Below, one piece after another: positions 1 through 11,220 of a stretch of DNA of 64,000 bases (positions are counted from its first letter, which is position 1; every line of letters starts with the position of its first letter). Under the pieces are notes generated by a model. The model did no database searches and had not been told where the DNA came from. It saw only the letters and a list, made by a program, of their open reading frames with translations. The position numbers were made by a program, and so were the translations under genes. Origin of the DNA: Whalleya microplaca (Eukaryota > Ascomycota > Sordariomycetes > Xylariales > Xylariaceae); assembly GCA_022497155.1 (NCBI GenBank), contig MU385780.1, positions 124,001-188,000 on the forward strand, given 5' to 3'.

Positions 1-765
1 TATGGCACTGTGCAGAGAGCTGGGCATTCATCCACATCGTCCCAGTCACTGTAACCTGAAATCCAGCAACAGTATAGAAGCAAAGAAGCCATAATCACCA
101 TTAAGGCGCTGCGAACGAGAACTGGTATCCTATAAGACCAGCTGGACTTCCATGGAGCAGTCCGATTTGGAGCACCAGGTTTGACGCTGTCTTCGAAACT
201 CCGGATGACCAGAAGCGTGAGAAGATGGGTAATTGAGCTAAACCAGGCCAGATCTGTGGCAATATTCAGATGATACACAGTCAGAGATCCATCGTTGAGC
301 TTCGGGATCCCAGTTATAAGCATGGCGAGTCCGGTAACTAGCTGTTGATCGCTCAGTGTGAGGACAACGTCGTACAGGCATTCAGCCCAAAGATGCGCTT
401 GCTCATGGCCTAGCTGCTCTTGTACTCTATCGCATACCTGCTGGCGGAGTGATTTATCGAGTAAATTATACGTTCTCGCGGATGATCTTGAGAGTACCAG
501 ACAGAGAATTGTAGAAAACAAGGACAAGGTGGCGGAGAAAACGAAGGCAATAATGACCTAAAGGGCTACTCGTCAGTACGTGATGTCATCGTTCAAGGCG
601 CAGGCAGACCGAATTTACCCCAGTGCCAGCGATGTCAGGGTCCGCCTTCAGTGTTGGACAGTCACAATTGTCGTAGTAGCTACAATTCCACTGTGACTCG
701 GTTATCGTGAACTTATTCCCTCTGTGCCAGTCGTCCGTCCAACAAGATATTCTGTTCTGCTCCAT
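1..765 (-). CDS. Fungal multi-pass membrane protein, 3' end outside window
   Basis: Two exons are visible: 765-619 and 557-1, separated by a 61-bp GT-AG intron (618-558) with phase 0 kept on both sides. The ATG at 765 is the first in frame. The N-terminus has a Cys-rich patch and a D-P-D-I-A-G-T-G-V motif, followed by hydrophobic spans beginning VIIAFVFSATLSL and, later, a segment with SDQQLVTGLAMLI and TDLAWFSSITHLLTLLV. These short motifs are ones I recall from a common family of uncharacterised ascomycete integral membrane proteins. At least four membrane segments are visible before the sequence leaves the window without a stop codon. The biochemical role is unknown. The frame and the intron are convincing; the family assignment rests on memory of the motif pattern. 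Confidence 0.75.
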
Positions 766-1896
766 TAGGATCAATAATAGAGGTTGGGTATGTTAACTTT
801 AAGGTGACAGTTATGTAGCATTCTTAGCTGACTTTTATGGTAGGTATGCTTTTACTATGTAAAATAATAGCTGAATAGGTATATCCGTACCTGGTAGTCA
901 TTGGCCACTGTCCCGTAATTTCAAGACTGGGATTCCGCTGCAGTCCGGGGACAAAATCTACCCACCCTGCCGCCCAGGCCATCTCCAGTTAATAGGCCAT
1001 GTGTAGGTACTTTTCCGCCTGTATTTTTTCTTAAGCAAATGAAAGTGTATACGCATAAGAATACTGCGTATCACTTTTCTATTTTTAGGATTTCGCATAC
1101 ATGTTTTCATTTAACTAGCCTTTATACCTAGTTAAGTTATACTTCCAAATAAAGAGTTTAACACATGGGATATTGCCGTTAAAATATCTGTGTCTAAGTC
1201 ACTGACTCATAATGAAGTAGTTGAATAAAGTGATTTTCAACAAAAAGGCCGAAACGAGTGAACTTGATATTTACATAGCCTCAATTTACAGATATCGTCG
1301 AGGAACACGTTCAAAGAAAGTCGCTTGCGTTTGATAGTAGAAGTACTTCGTGGCGAGATATATCCACTATGGGGTTGAATCACAGTGACTTCAACCATTC
1401 ACCGGTAAACGATTACTGTGCTCTTTTACTTAAGTACAATCTCTACCTTTTAAAAGTCGCACAACTTCTCCTGCGATTATGTAAGTATCGAGTAGTAGTT
1501 GCAATTGAAGAAAGACAATACACGTATGAATAAGGTGGCTTTCTGGTGCAACGTTATGGCCTTAGTTTAACCTAGATACAAGCAGACATCACGGGAATGG
1601 ATTTATTTTTATATGAAAAAGTGAAGTAATTTTTGCTATTGCGATTCTAGTACGGTCTGCATATTAGAAGTTTGGAGGTTCCACATGTAATGATATTTAC
1701 ATTTTATATTGGCGGCTGTACCGCAATACTGCAGATGGATATCTTGTCATCTATAATATCAGTCAACTCGCTTAAGCTTCCAATCTACAAAGTGCATTTA
1801 GTACATAGAATTGCTTCGTTCGCTCCGCTGGATTACCAAAGTATGATTTGTCCCAAGTTCCTGATCAACGCCATAAGCACACCATAATACAAGATT
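766..1896. other. Intergenic, no gene seen
   Basis: This 1.1-kb stretch lies upstream of the membrane-protein gene and downstream of the methyltransferase stop codon. It is moderately AT-rich. The only open frame of note (1672-1887, plus strand) has no recognisable motif, domain or splice partners and is treated as chance. No repeats or RNA genes were recognised. Confidence 0.6.
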
Positions 1897-2861
1897 TCAA
1901 GCCCGAAAAACACCAAACCGTATCCGGCGAATAATGTCATCGGATCTATGCAGGCCCACGCTCGCATCTTCCAATGTGATAAGCTCGGTTCGCCATGCGG
2001 TTCCTGTCAGTCTTCCAACCTCATCCCAAAGCTCCTGCCAGCTTGCGGCGTTATGTAGAAACCTATTCTCGCCCCAGGAGTTTTCTTTATCCCCAGGTGT
2101 TGTAGTGCCGACATGGCGCCCGAAGATCATGACCGCCGGGTCATTCGAATCGAGAAACCGGATAATGCGCCGGGCTGCCCGGACTTGCTTCTCCCACGTG
2201 AAGAGATGAAAGAAGCAGCTGGCATGAATGATGCTCATCTTCCCATCCAATACATTCAGCCTCTCATCGCCACTGCCATCTATACCTTGACTGAGTAAGT
2301 CGCCCGCAACGAATGTGGCTTTAAACTTTGCTCTATCTCTAAAGAGATCATACCCAGCTTCTAAGAAGCGAGGCTCTACGTCCGTACCATACAGTCTAGT
2401 AGAGTCCACACCGTCGAAGGCGAGTTGTCGCAGGACCTGTCCTACGCAGCAAGCTAAGTCGAGAAACGTAGTCTTGGAATTGGGGACAAGGAGCCGTTGA
2501 AGTGCTAGCTGGTAGCAAGGATCGGATGTGAACTGGAGAGAAAGGAAACGGAAATGCCCAATGTTAGCATATGGGTATATGTCCCATAGTCGATCTCGCT
2601 GACTGACTGTAAGCTCGAGACATCTAAAATGAGAGCGAAGGAACGTACTATAGAGTGGATATGCCCGTCGACATCCTTGGCCCGAATGCCACAGTATTTC
2701 TCGAGGAATTTCCTGATCGGTTCAATGTCTGGAGGGAGATCTGCGACATAGATCTTGCCTCTTAAAATGGAATCGTAGGATTTGCGACTACTGCCATTCT
2801 CTTCGGTTGCTACGGCGCAGCGATTGTATTGTCGCAAGTACAACAGCAACTTCTTGCGCAT
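1897..2861 (-). CDS. SAM-dependent methyltransferase, small fungal secondary-metabolism type
   Basis: Two exons: 2861-2649 and 2598-1897, joined over a 50-bp intron (donor GTACGT, acceptor CAG at 2599), giving about 304 residues. The splice restores the run IRDRLWDIYPYANIG, which the raw frames break. It is followed by FLDLACCVGQ, the motif-I glycine-containing SAM loop (here with Cys-Cys in place of the usual Gly-rich start), then LYGTDVEP as the acidic motif II. Length and motif order match the class I methyltransferases found in fungal polyketide and meroterpenoid clusters. The substrate cannot be read from sequence. No other biosynthetic gene lies within 20 kb, so it may be an orphan tailoring enzyme. 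The start is uncertain: ATG 2861 is the first in frame, but an upstream exon cannot be excluded. Confidence 0.78.
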
Positions 2862-4799
2862 ACTTGAGCGCGCGTGTAACGGAAGATCCCTGCTATTCAA
2901 CCAGGCGCCGTACTGGGGCTCGGTACTGGGCCGCTGGGAATATCTGCCGGTACAGATCTGCTAGGAAGTGCCTAGCTCCAGCTCTGGACTATGTAGCGTT
3001 ATGATCTGTAATTTATTAGATGTTGCTTTTCGCAGGGGATATGGAGAATCCAGGTGACATCATCGCCTGTAGGTAAATATCTGTCGAGGTCGTAGCAGAG
3101 TGTGAAGTGAAGCCTCTTCGGAACGATTTTCTTTCCCCTCGCTTATCTCACCGCCGGAACCATTGCCGACCGTGTCTTACTACTTTACTCCACTACTCGT
3201 GCTCTAATAAGCAAGTCATTGATATGACTGCGAGTTATCAGATGGAAGCGAGCCAATTGAGTAGCAAAAACAGCCAGGAAGAAAAAAACACGCGTGAACG
3301 ACGGTGTGTGGCACGGCAAGTCAGGCAGACGGTGCTTATTGAGATGTAATGGTGAGTGAGCGAAAGGCGTACCCAACCGAGACAAGCCCGGAAACTGGTT
3401 TTATTCTTTAATATTGCTGGCCTTGACTCCTGGCCCCATGAAGCAATGACTTCTGATAAACAGCCCACGCAACTCTGCTCTAACTGGCGGGGCCTCTATG
3501 TAGCATTTGCTGAGCAAGCGCAGACGTCAGAAGACGCTATGTAGATGCGAGCTACGGACCGATGGAGAGACAGGTTCTCTCCTTCCAGAGTTCTAACTAA
3601 TTACCTAGTAAAGTATATGTAGTCGTAGCCGTGTCACGCGAATTGATACAGACCAGGGTCTGGAATTCAGGACCAAGATGTTGCCCGGACAGCTCCGCAA
3701 TTGTACGAAGCCGTTTAGACTTTGAAACGAGTCCTAACCTGGCTTGTCAAAACCCCCCTAGCGGCACCGCGACAGATCTATTCCCTGCAAGTCGACAGGT
3801 CGAATCCAGATTTAGAGTGTCCCGTTCAGTTCTAGGCCACGGCACCAGCCGCTGCTCAGTGCTGTCATGAGGCTAAACTTATTCCGTAGACATTTATTTA
3901 AACTCCCAAATTTTCAGGCCGGTTCCTTCTTGTACGTGTATTACATATTAAAACCTCAGCCTTCCTGTCTTTAGGGTACCGTTCTATATAATTATGCTAA
4001 ATTTATTATTGAGCTGGTACATGGGTAAGGTAAAGACATGAAGTGTCAGTGATCAGTTGTATAATCAGACAAACGTGAAATGTCCGATTCGAGGACTTGT
4101 TCGTCACGATAATAGTGATTCATTTAGCCGAGGTATTCACAGTATCGCCCAGGAATACACCAACCAAAGCGAATGTTTTTTGGGGTGGTTCCAAATAAAC
4201 CGCCAGCTTGAAACCACGATATCTAGGTTCCAGACATAAAAGAGAATAATAGCCTGCTTCTTCCTCCTTTACGCCGTAGGAGACCAATGCTCTAATTACT
4301 ATTACGCCAACCGATCCGAGGACATCACTGTCTAAATTCGTCTCCACCGACCCGGTGCTTTGTGACATACCCATTGTTTTCCCAGGCTAATATGTCCGCA
4401 TGGGACGGCCTAGGACATGTAGACAGGATGTTTATATTCGAAGGTAAACGATGTCACTCTGGATAGGCATAGACTTCCGTGGCGAGGCTATGTTTGTTGC
4501 ATAAATTCAAAGGGCGAAAGTGCATGCTGAAGGTAAAAGTTACTCTGCCATTCTAGGATCTACCACAATATAGTTTTGAGTAATGTCTCCAGTTTGACTG
4601 CGTCGGGGTATTCGAATGAACCATCCATGACATTAGTAGGAGGTATTGGGTGATGAGATTTATCCGTATATATATTTGGCCTATAGCAAGATAACCCGTG
4701 AAATCTGAAGATAACATGTCCTGGTCTTTTTCTTTTGTTTTCAATATTAATATGATACATAGTATCGTGTATAGACCCAGACCTCTCTCTCATCAGACT
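2862..4799. other. Intergenic, no supported gene
   Basis: About 1.9 kb between the methyltransferase start and the stop codon of the proline-rich gene. Several open frames of 60-85 codons occur on both strands (for example 4120-4374 minus), but none carries a recognised motif or shows compatible splice junctions. The interval 3880-4060 is AT-rich. Nothing else is seen. Confidence 0.55.
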
Positions 4800-7024
4800 C
4801 TACTCAACAGCCCGCCACCGCTTCTCCAATTGCTTGACGACCAAAAGTTGGCTCCCACCAATGGTTGCGGAGACATGCATGGCCTGTTTTCCGTACACGG
4901 TGCCTTGGAGGAGACTCGAGTTCGCGAACCCATATCCGGCGCCCCAAGCCGAGTAGGTGTAGAATCTATTTCCGTTCAGATGCAGCTGTCCCACAGAGTT
5001 ATAGTGCGAGCTCATGATATTGAGCCTTGTCTGCTGATCCAGTGCCGCTCGCTGCTGGAATATTATCGTGCGAATAGGCAGGACGGTATCTACGAAGACC
5101 AGTCGGCGGTGGACGGAAGCCTCCAGAAGCGGCTTGGGATCTGGCGGGCTCAAGGTGCCACATTGGGTGTAGAGCCCGCGCATGCGCGGGCTGTAGAGCT
5201 CGCACATAGTCTTGGCCTCTAAAGACACATTCCGCAGGTCCATATATGCATCCAGCGGTGAGTGCTTCGCAAACTCGTGGTAGCACTCCGGACAGATGGT
5301 GCAGTCGTGCCAGCCGTACCAGCGCTTGTGGCCCGCGTCTTGGTCCCGGGGACAGGGCGGGATGGACGCGAATACAGATGCATATGCCGCGAATGAGGTC
5401 GGGTCGCGCGTTAAGTACATCTCATACCACCGCGTAATGAATCGCTGCGCCGGGGGATGCGCGAGGCTAAAGCAGCACTGCAGAGTCGCACCGCGGGGAA
5501 CGTCGTGCCTACGGACGAAGAACTGCGATATGTCCAGTGGCTCAGCGATCGCGACATAGCATGCAGGGCAGAGGATCAATCCCGCAGGCCCGTCGTTCGG
5601 AACGAATAATTTCTGGCCGTGGGTAGCTTCCTTGCGTCCGGCACAACGTGGAACGGACAGACGCGCCTTCGTCTCGGCCACAAACCCTGCCCAGTTGTTT
5701 ATCTTGCCCTTGGCCTCGTACACTTTCTGCACGAACGGAATGGCGACATCACAGGACCACGTATCGCCTGCGGCTGCGGGTTTAACGGCTCAAAGTTGGC
5801 GAAGAATCCGTTGTTCAGAAGATGGTCCTCGTAGCAAGCCTGACAGGACACGAAGCCCGGGATATGGTTGAACTTGTCTCTGTACCATTTGATGCCAGCG
5901 TCACCCTTGACACCTTGCACGCCCTTGCAGTCTGGTATTGCCGGTCGCCAGCGCATCCACTCTAGCGCCGAATGAAGAGAGCCGGTTGCAAGGGCAGTTT
6001 TGAAGAGGTGACTTTGCATTCGCGGCTTGCTGAACCGGCAATGGCGTGGTTTGCCGTCGGTCAGCTCAGAATTTACGAAAGCGTCCCGGAATCTGGATCT
6101 GTGAATGTGGTCCACGTAGCACCGTGAGCAGATCAAGAACTCGGGAGCTTTAGGATGCCAGTACCAATCTGTTGCGAATGTTATGGGAGCGTCGAGACAA
6201 TAACTTACCGGCAACGGCACGTTTAAATCCTGTACCGGAGCCACGGAATAGTCTTTGAGCTCATCTTCCTCGCGTGATATATCAAATTCACGATTTGGTA
6301 AAGGTCTTGCAGAGTCAGCAGGAATAGCTGGGTTACTCTGGGATCCACTGAGATTAGACCGTGAACTGTAAAGTGTTTGGTGACCTAGAGAAGCTTGAGC
6401 GACCTTTGGCGATGGACGACCTATAGTCAACGACTGAAATGCAGCCCCTATATCTTCTGTAGGTAGAAGTGATGCAGTTGGTATGGGATGATTCGGAGAA
6501 TGCTCAATAGACGGAGAATTTGACACAGGGATCGGCAATGGCGATGGCTCGAGGTTGTAACGACTAGCCGGACTCCGCGGCGGCGGGCCGGGAGGAGGCG
6601 GAGGGAAACTTGTCAAGCCAACACTAGGACTATGAACCCTGGAGCCTAAGGGGGATACAGGCTCATGCTGTGAGAGTGCTCCTGGGGTATTAAGTTGAAG
6701 ATGTGGGGGTAGTAGAGGGCTGCTAGATGCTGAGACCGCGATGCTAGGCGGAGGTCCCGGAGGCGGAGGTGGAAGCGGGAAGCTCAGGTATGGCTGATTG
6801 TTTCGGCTAGATGGTGAGCCAGTGCTGATCTCAAAGCCGGGAGGCCTTGGGGGGATTGGCGGAGGCTGGACGCTGGGGTTTGGTGACAGGCCCGGACCTT
6901 GAGGAGGAGGACCGGGGGGAGGCGGCGGACAGCCCCAGCTCGGGTATCTCGTAGGAGCGGTCCCAGACGGCCTAGGACTCCGCGGTGGCAGCGGAGGCGG
7001 GTACTGCGATCCATCACGAGACAT
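4800..7024 (-). pseudogene. Proline-rich, Cys-rich fungal hypothetical protein with a frameshift
   Basis: One long coding region lies in two frames. From ATG 7024 the first frame encodes a proline-rich N-terminus (many PPPPPG and PPPGPPP runs, about residues 1-170), a low-complexity linker, then a conserved-looking Trp/Cys-rich part with SYCLDAPITFATDWYWHP, ICSRCYVDH and SCQACYEDH. Between about 5789 and 5766 the coding sense moves to a second frame, which continues with DTWSCDVAIPF, CPACYVAIAEPL, DCTICPECYH and a glycine-rich tail ending RWRAVE at 4800. The repeated C-x2-C-Y pairs suggest metal-binding modules, though that is inference. No intron fits: the only GT-to-AG gap at the junction is 19 nt. 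A single missing base, either real or a sequencing error, explains it. I recall relatives as longer, with an extra block before CPACYVAI. Function unknown. Confidence 0.7.
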
Positions 7025-9195
7025 CTCGACTACCTGCTTGCCCCGTGTTCCTTGAACTTCGTTCTATCCACTACTCTGTCTGTGGACGTGTTCAGCTCAA
7101 TTGAGTAAGGCAAATTGCAACCACTAGGCTGTCAACCATTTATGAAGTCTGCGAATCGAGCAATGGCTACAGTAGAGACGACTTCGCCATACACGCCGTC
7201 TGTAAGTCAAGATAGCGCGAGACAGAATCTTATAATCCAGCAATCACAGAACTAAGGCAGTGTGATGCGGGTGAATAGCAAGAGGCAAAAGGATGTATAT
7301 TAAGGATGATGGAGAAGGTGATGTAGCTAACTACAGAATCGATCTCCCTTGTTCTATGTGTGTGCGGGACTCAATAGTCTCTTTCAGCTGAACGATATGA
7401 GCCAGCGTCTAGACTACCGTAGAGTCTGCGTAGCTTGGATTTTGAGCCATAGGCCTCGCCAGCTGGGATGATCTGACAAGTTGATGCTCAACGACAGCAG
7501 ATGCCCATCTATGGATACGCCATTGCACTTGGCAGACCCTTATCAGCTGACGAACAGTTATGAAGGCCTGCAGTTCAAAATCCAATTAACACGAACCTTA
7601 CGGTACGGATTACGCTTGAAAATACTCTATCCAGTACAGTACTCCGTACGTGCGTAGAACATGTCTAGGCTCCTTTTCTACCGATTCCTTGCCATGGTGG
7701 CTTACCCCGAAGTGGCTTGGCATGTTATCAGAGGAAATATCGGTCACCAATTGCATGATTCGGGTCCGTAGCTTTGAAACTCTCGCGATCAGCAAATACA
7801 CGCAGTGAAGTTCTGAGATTTTAAGTGCTACAGAATGAATGACAAATACACAATGTCTCCCGGGTCTATGGCGATGGGATTTCGATGTGCGGGGGGGGCT
7901 TAGGGCCGGCACGGGCTAACCCTAGACTCTTTGTAGGCATCCGGAACCGAAGGAGGTCGGTCGGGTTGTTACCTACGACATAAGTGTTGGTTCACCAACA
8001 ATGGCATTGAGGGCGGTGTTGGCGCTGTCAATGCAACCTCCCTCCCCAACAGAACGGGGCTGTAGATCTAACTTCGATGTGTTTTTGCGTAGTCATCTGA
8101 TGTCGAAAAATAACGATGGTGCTTACATATATGAACTTCGTCGTCAGATCGTTCGTTAAGAATCGGCCGAGTAAGTCATGAGTTTATATGGAGATACATT
8201 GGTTGGCATGTGACTGCAGACTTGTCTCTGATGCTCAGTCCCTCTGAGCAACCCGGAATACCTATCTAACTAGTCTGTGTTCTCCCTCGAGCGGGTTAAC
8301 GTATGTGCAATATAATAGATTTACGTTATCGACGTGCATGCAAGATTGCTGTGTGATTAGCGGGATGATCTACTATGTGCGAGAACCGGGTTATAATAGG
8401 GAAATACTTTGCGCCGTAACGGTAGCGAACCATCAGACTGGATGAACAAAACATGTTTCATCCGAGCTTGCCTTGACAGTGAGTATTTATTTAGTATGTT
8501 AGTATGCCTGCGTGATAGTATGTTTCATTATGTCCAAGACACAAACCACTATATTTGGAGCCAAGTTCACAGTCGGTATGACATTGGGGACAACTGTCAA
8601 TGCTGCTATGATCCGACTCTCTTCTACATACACTACTAGGCCAACTATCTCTGGTTTGCAGCAATGACTTTTTGAAGTTCTCTTGCAAGTATGTGCCCCT
8701 ACGCGAGAGAAAGCACTAGTATTGCATAGGCTTGTATCAGGAAGGTAAGAGTACCAACTAAGCCAGGCACTGGGCAGAAGTACCAGACTGTTGCGCGGCT
8801 GGTGGATTTCATGCTGGTCAGGCGCAGGTATGCCAATACATGCGTATGCAGGGCGTTCCTTCAGATGACTGAGTAGGGCTAAATGTTTCTCGTTCTTACA
8901 AGTTACGGTAAAAGTGCAGCGATCAAGGCGACTAAGAACAACACACATCGCCAACTAGGCTAGGGAGCCCCTGGCATGACGAGTACCTAGCACAGTAGGA
9001 GTGTCTATCGGCGAGGGAGATATTCCGAGCAGACAGACCGACTTACTGACCTGAAGAATGACCCGAACGAGACCGAGATTCCCGCTTAATACAACATAGT
9101 ACAAGTAGAGGGTAGGTGATATGTCTGTACATTAAGTAGTTAGATAGTATGTATGTACCTAGGTATGTATGCGTACTATGAAAGAAATCGGTGCT
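7025..9195. other. Gene-poor interval
   Basis: No supported coding region was found in about 2.2 kb. Open frames such as 7610-7912 and 8499-8954 on the minus strand contain no family motif. Their translations look random, with scattered Cys, His and Arg and no hydrophobic periodicity. The interval 7025-7140 is the likely promoter of the proline-rich gene on the minus strand. Confidence 0.5.
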
Positions 9196-9222
9196 ACTCG
9201 ACTCGACTCGACTCGACTCGAC
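9196..9222. repeat. (ACTCG)n microsatellite
   Basis: Five perfect head-to-tail copies of the pentamer ACTCG, followed by AC. The repeat lies in the gene-poor stretch before the Cdc4 gene and is not in a coding frame that I can support. Confidence 0.9.
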
Positions 9223-11220
9223 ACTTGAGATTTGACTGGACACTTGAAGATGAGTTAGTTAGTTCAGGGATGGGAACATGCTGATTAGTATAAAGTAATT
9301 GACTGCCCTGACTGAACAGAGCTGTATCGACTATGTAACTTTCTCCGCATACAGCAACCTCAGCATCCTGACATCCACCTGGCCTTCATGAAAAAGACAA
9401 AGTCTATATACGCAGTAGTCTAGAGAGGAAAGAACAGCGAAGGAGTGCTTGTTTACGTAGGATAGGAAGGATTCTGTTCTATACCTAGTAGGTATGTATA
9501 GGTATGGAATATGAAGCAGGGACTTTTTGTACATAATTCGTAGATCCATGGATATATGGAGCACTTAACATGAATGGATTTTACCTACCTCCTACCTACA
9601 TATTTACCAGGTGTTGTGTGGAAGATGTACGGAATATGTATATACATACATGCGTATATGCCTACATATGTAGTAACACGACAACGAGTCAGGGTCGGGG
9701 CTGGGCCTGCGGCTGGGGGCCTAGAGGCTGGCTGGGCTGGAGGCTGGAGGCTTTTTTGAACGCGTCCATTCCACACAAAAGTGCTTGCATGGACAGTACG
9801 AGGCACAGTGAAGGGCACGGCGAAGGGATCCGGCTTCCATGGATGCAGGTGTTGAGCCTAGCAGACTGGGTACATGACAAAGTGCGTACATATGTGAGTA
9901 TGTGTATGTACCTAGTAAGAATGCCCAGGTTATGTAATGAATGAATTGCCACAATCCGGACCGGGCCAGCCTCGCCAAATCTGGCCTCTCTATCTAATTA
10001 CATGCGAATAATAAGGAGTGTTACCTAAGCAGCTAAAGGAGGGATGTCACGGCTGGGTGTATAAAGAGATTTTTATTATTACGGAGTACATGTAGATATG
10101 GACGTAAGCGGGCACTGTGCCTCAGCCGAAAGTGGGTGCGTGCCGTTGCGTGCCAGCGTGCCAGTGCGTACTAGCGTGCCTGCCTGCCTGCCTGCCTAGG
10201 GAATAGGTACGTAAGGTTGGTGGCCAGCCAGTGCTGTGTACGTGTATGTCGCACCTAATAAGCACTGCTAGGTAGGCAGTCGCAGGTATCTACAGTACGT
10301 ACACAAACGATGGATGTACCTGGTAGCGTTGTATACTATGTAATCCAGCAATCGCAATGAATGCAATCAATGGGGAATACATACCTAAAAGTTGAAACTT
10401 TAGCCCCCTCTCGACTCCCCCATCCTGCCATTCTAGAGCAGGTTAGGCATGTAGAGACCATTGTCAGTGGCCATCCATACACTACTTACACTACATACAT
10501 ACAATGTACCTAACCTACATCGAATACTAAATCTTCCATCATCATCATCACCATCAAACCGATGCCCCCTCCCTCTCTCTCTCTCAACTCCCTCAACTCA
10601 CGCAACTCTCTCAAACCCCCTCCCTCCAAATTCACACACACCACTCAACCAGCTGGGCAGTCAGTCAACCGCTCGACCAGTAATCGAAGAACAATAAACT
10701 CGACCAACTCATCGACCAACACTCCCCTGTCTGGCCATCGGTTCGGTACGCGCTAAACTTGACAGAACGAGGGATCCGTCCCGGGTCTGTACCTCAGTAC
10801 GTGCACACAGATACAAACGAGGATACAAACATACACACATATAATAAACCGTGTACACGGATTATTACACACAGACCAGACAAACTATTTTACACACAGG
10901 ACACAGGACACGGGATACAGGCACACAAACGATACGCGGTCACGATCTCGCAATTTCACAATCTCACAATCTCACAATCTCACATCGCTGTCCTCGCCGC
11001 CCTTGCCGCCATTCGCCATCCACCTGACACATAAGAGAAAAAAAACAAGAAAAGGAAAGAAGCAGGAACAGAAAAAAAAGCAAGCAAGGAAGAGAAGAGA
11101 AGAGAAGTAGAAAATTTTTATATACATTCTTCTGCTGGCCCATCACGCACACGACGTTATATAACCTCGTCATCATCCCTCGATCCCTCGATTCCCTCGA
11201 TTCCCTCGATCCCTCGTGGT
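9223..11220. other. Microsatellite-rich upstream region and probable long 5' leader of the Cdc4 gene
   Basis: No gene is supported. The sequence is crowded with short repeats: TACCTA/TAGGTA-type motifs (about 9480-9660 and 9890-9920), a (TGCC)n run at 10177-10197, pyrimidine-rich CTCTCT blocks near 10565-10620, three CACAATCT copies near 10957-10983, and a (TTCCCTCGA)-type imperfect repeat at 11177-11217 immediately before the Cdc4 start. Long pyrimidine-rich stretches just upstream of start codons are common in filamentous fungal promoters. Frames at 9570-9944 and 10461-10697 look like low-complexity translation and are not called. Confidence 0.6.

Noticed and set aside
4120..4374. 84-codon minus-strand frame with protein-like composition
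   Set aside because: No recognised motif, no splice partner, and no neighbouring coding signal.
4800..7024. Two overlapping independent genes on the minus strand
   Set aside because: The second frame lacks a credible start and carries on the same Cys-rich pattern; one frameshifted gene is simpler.
9196..9222. CRISPR-like array
   Set aside because: It is a simple pentamer repeat without spacers, and CRISPR arrays are not expected in a fungal nuclear genome.
9570..9978. Overlapping frames on both strands (77-124 codons)
   Set aside because: Low-complexity translations of TACCTA/TATG-type repeats and GGCTGG runs.
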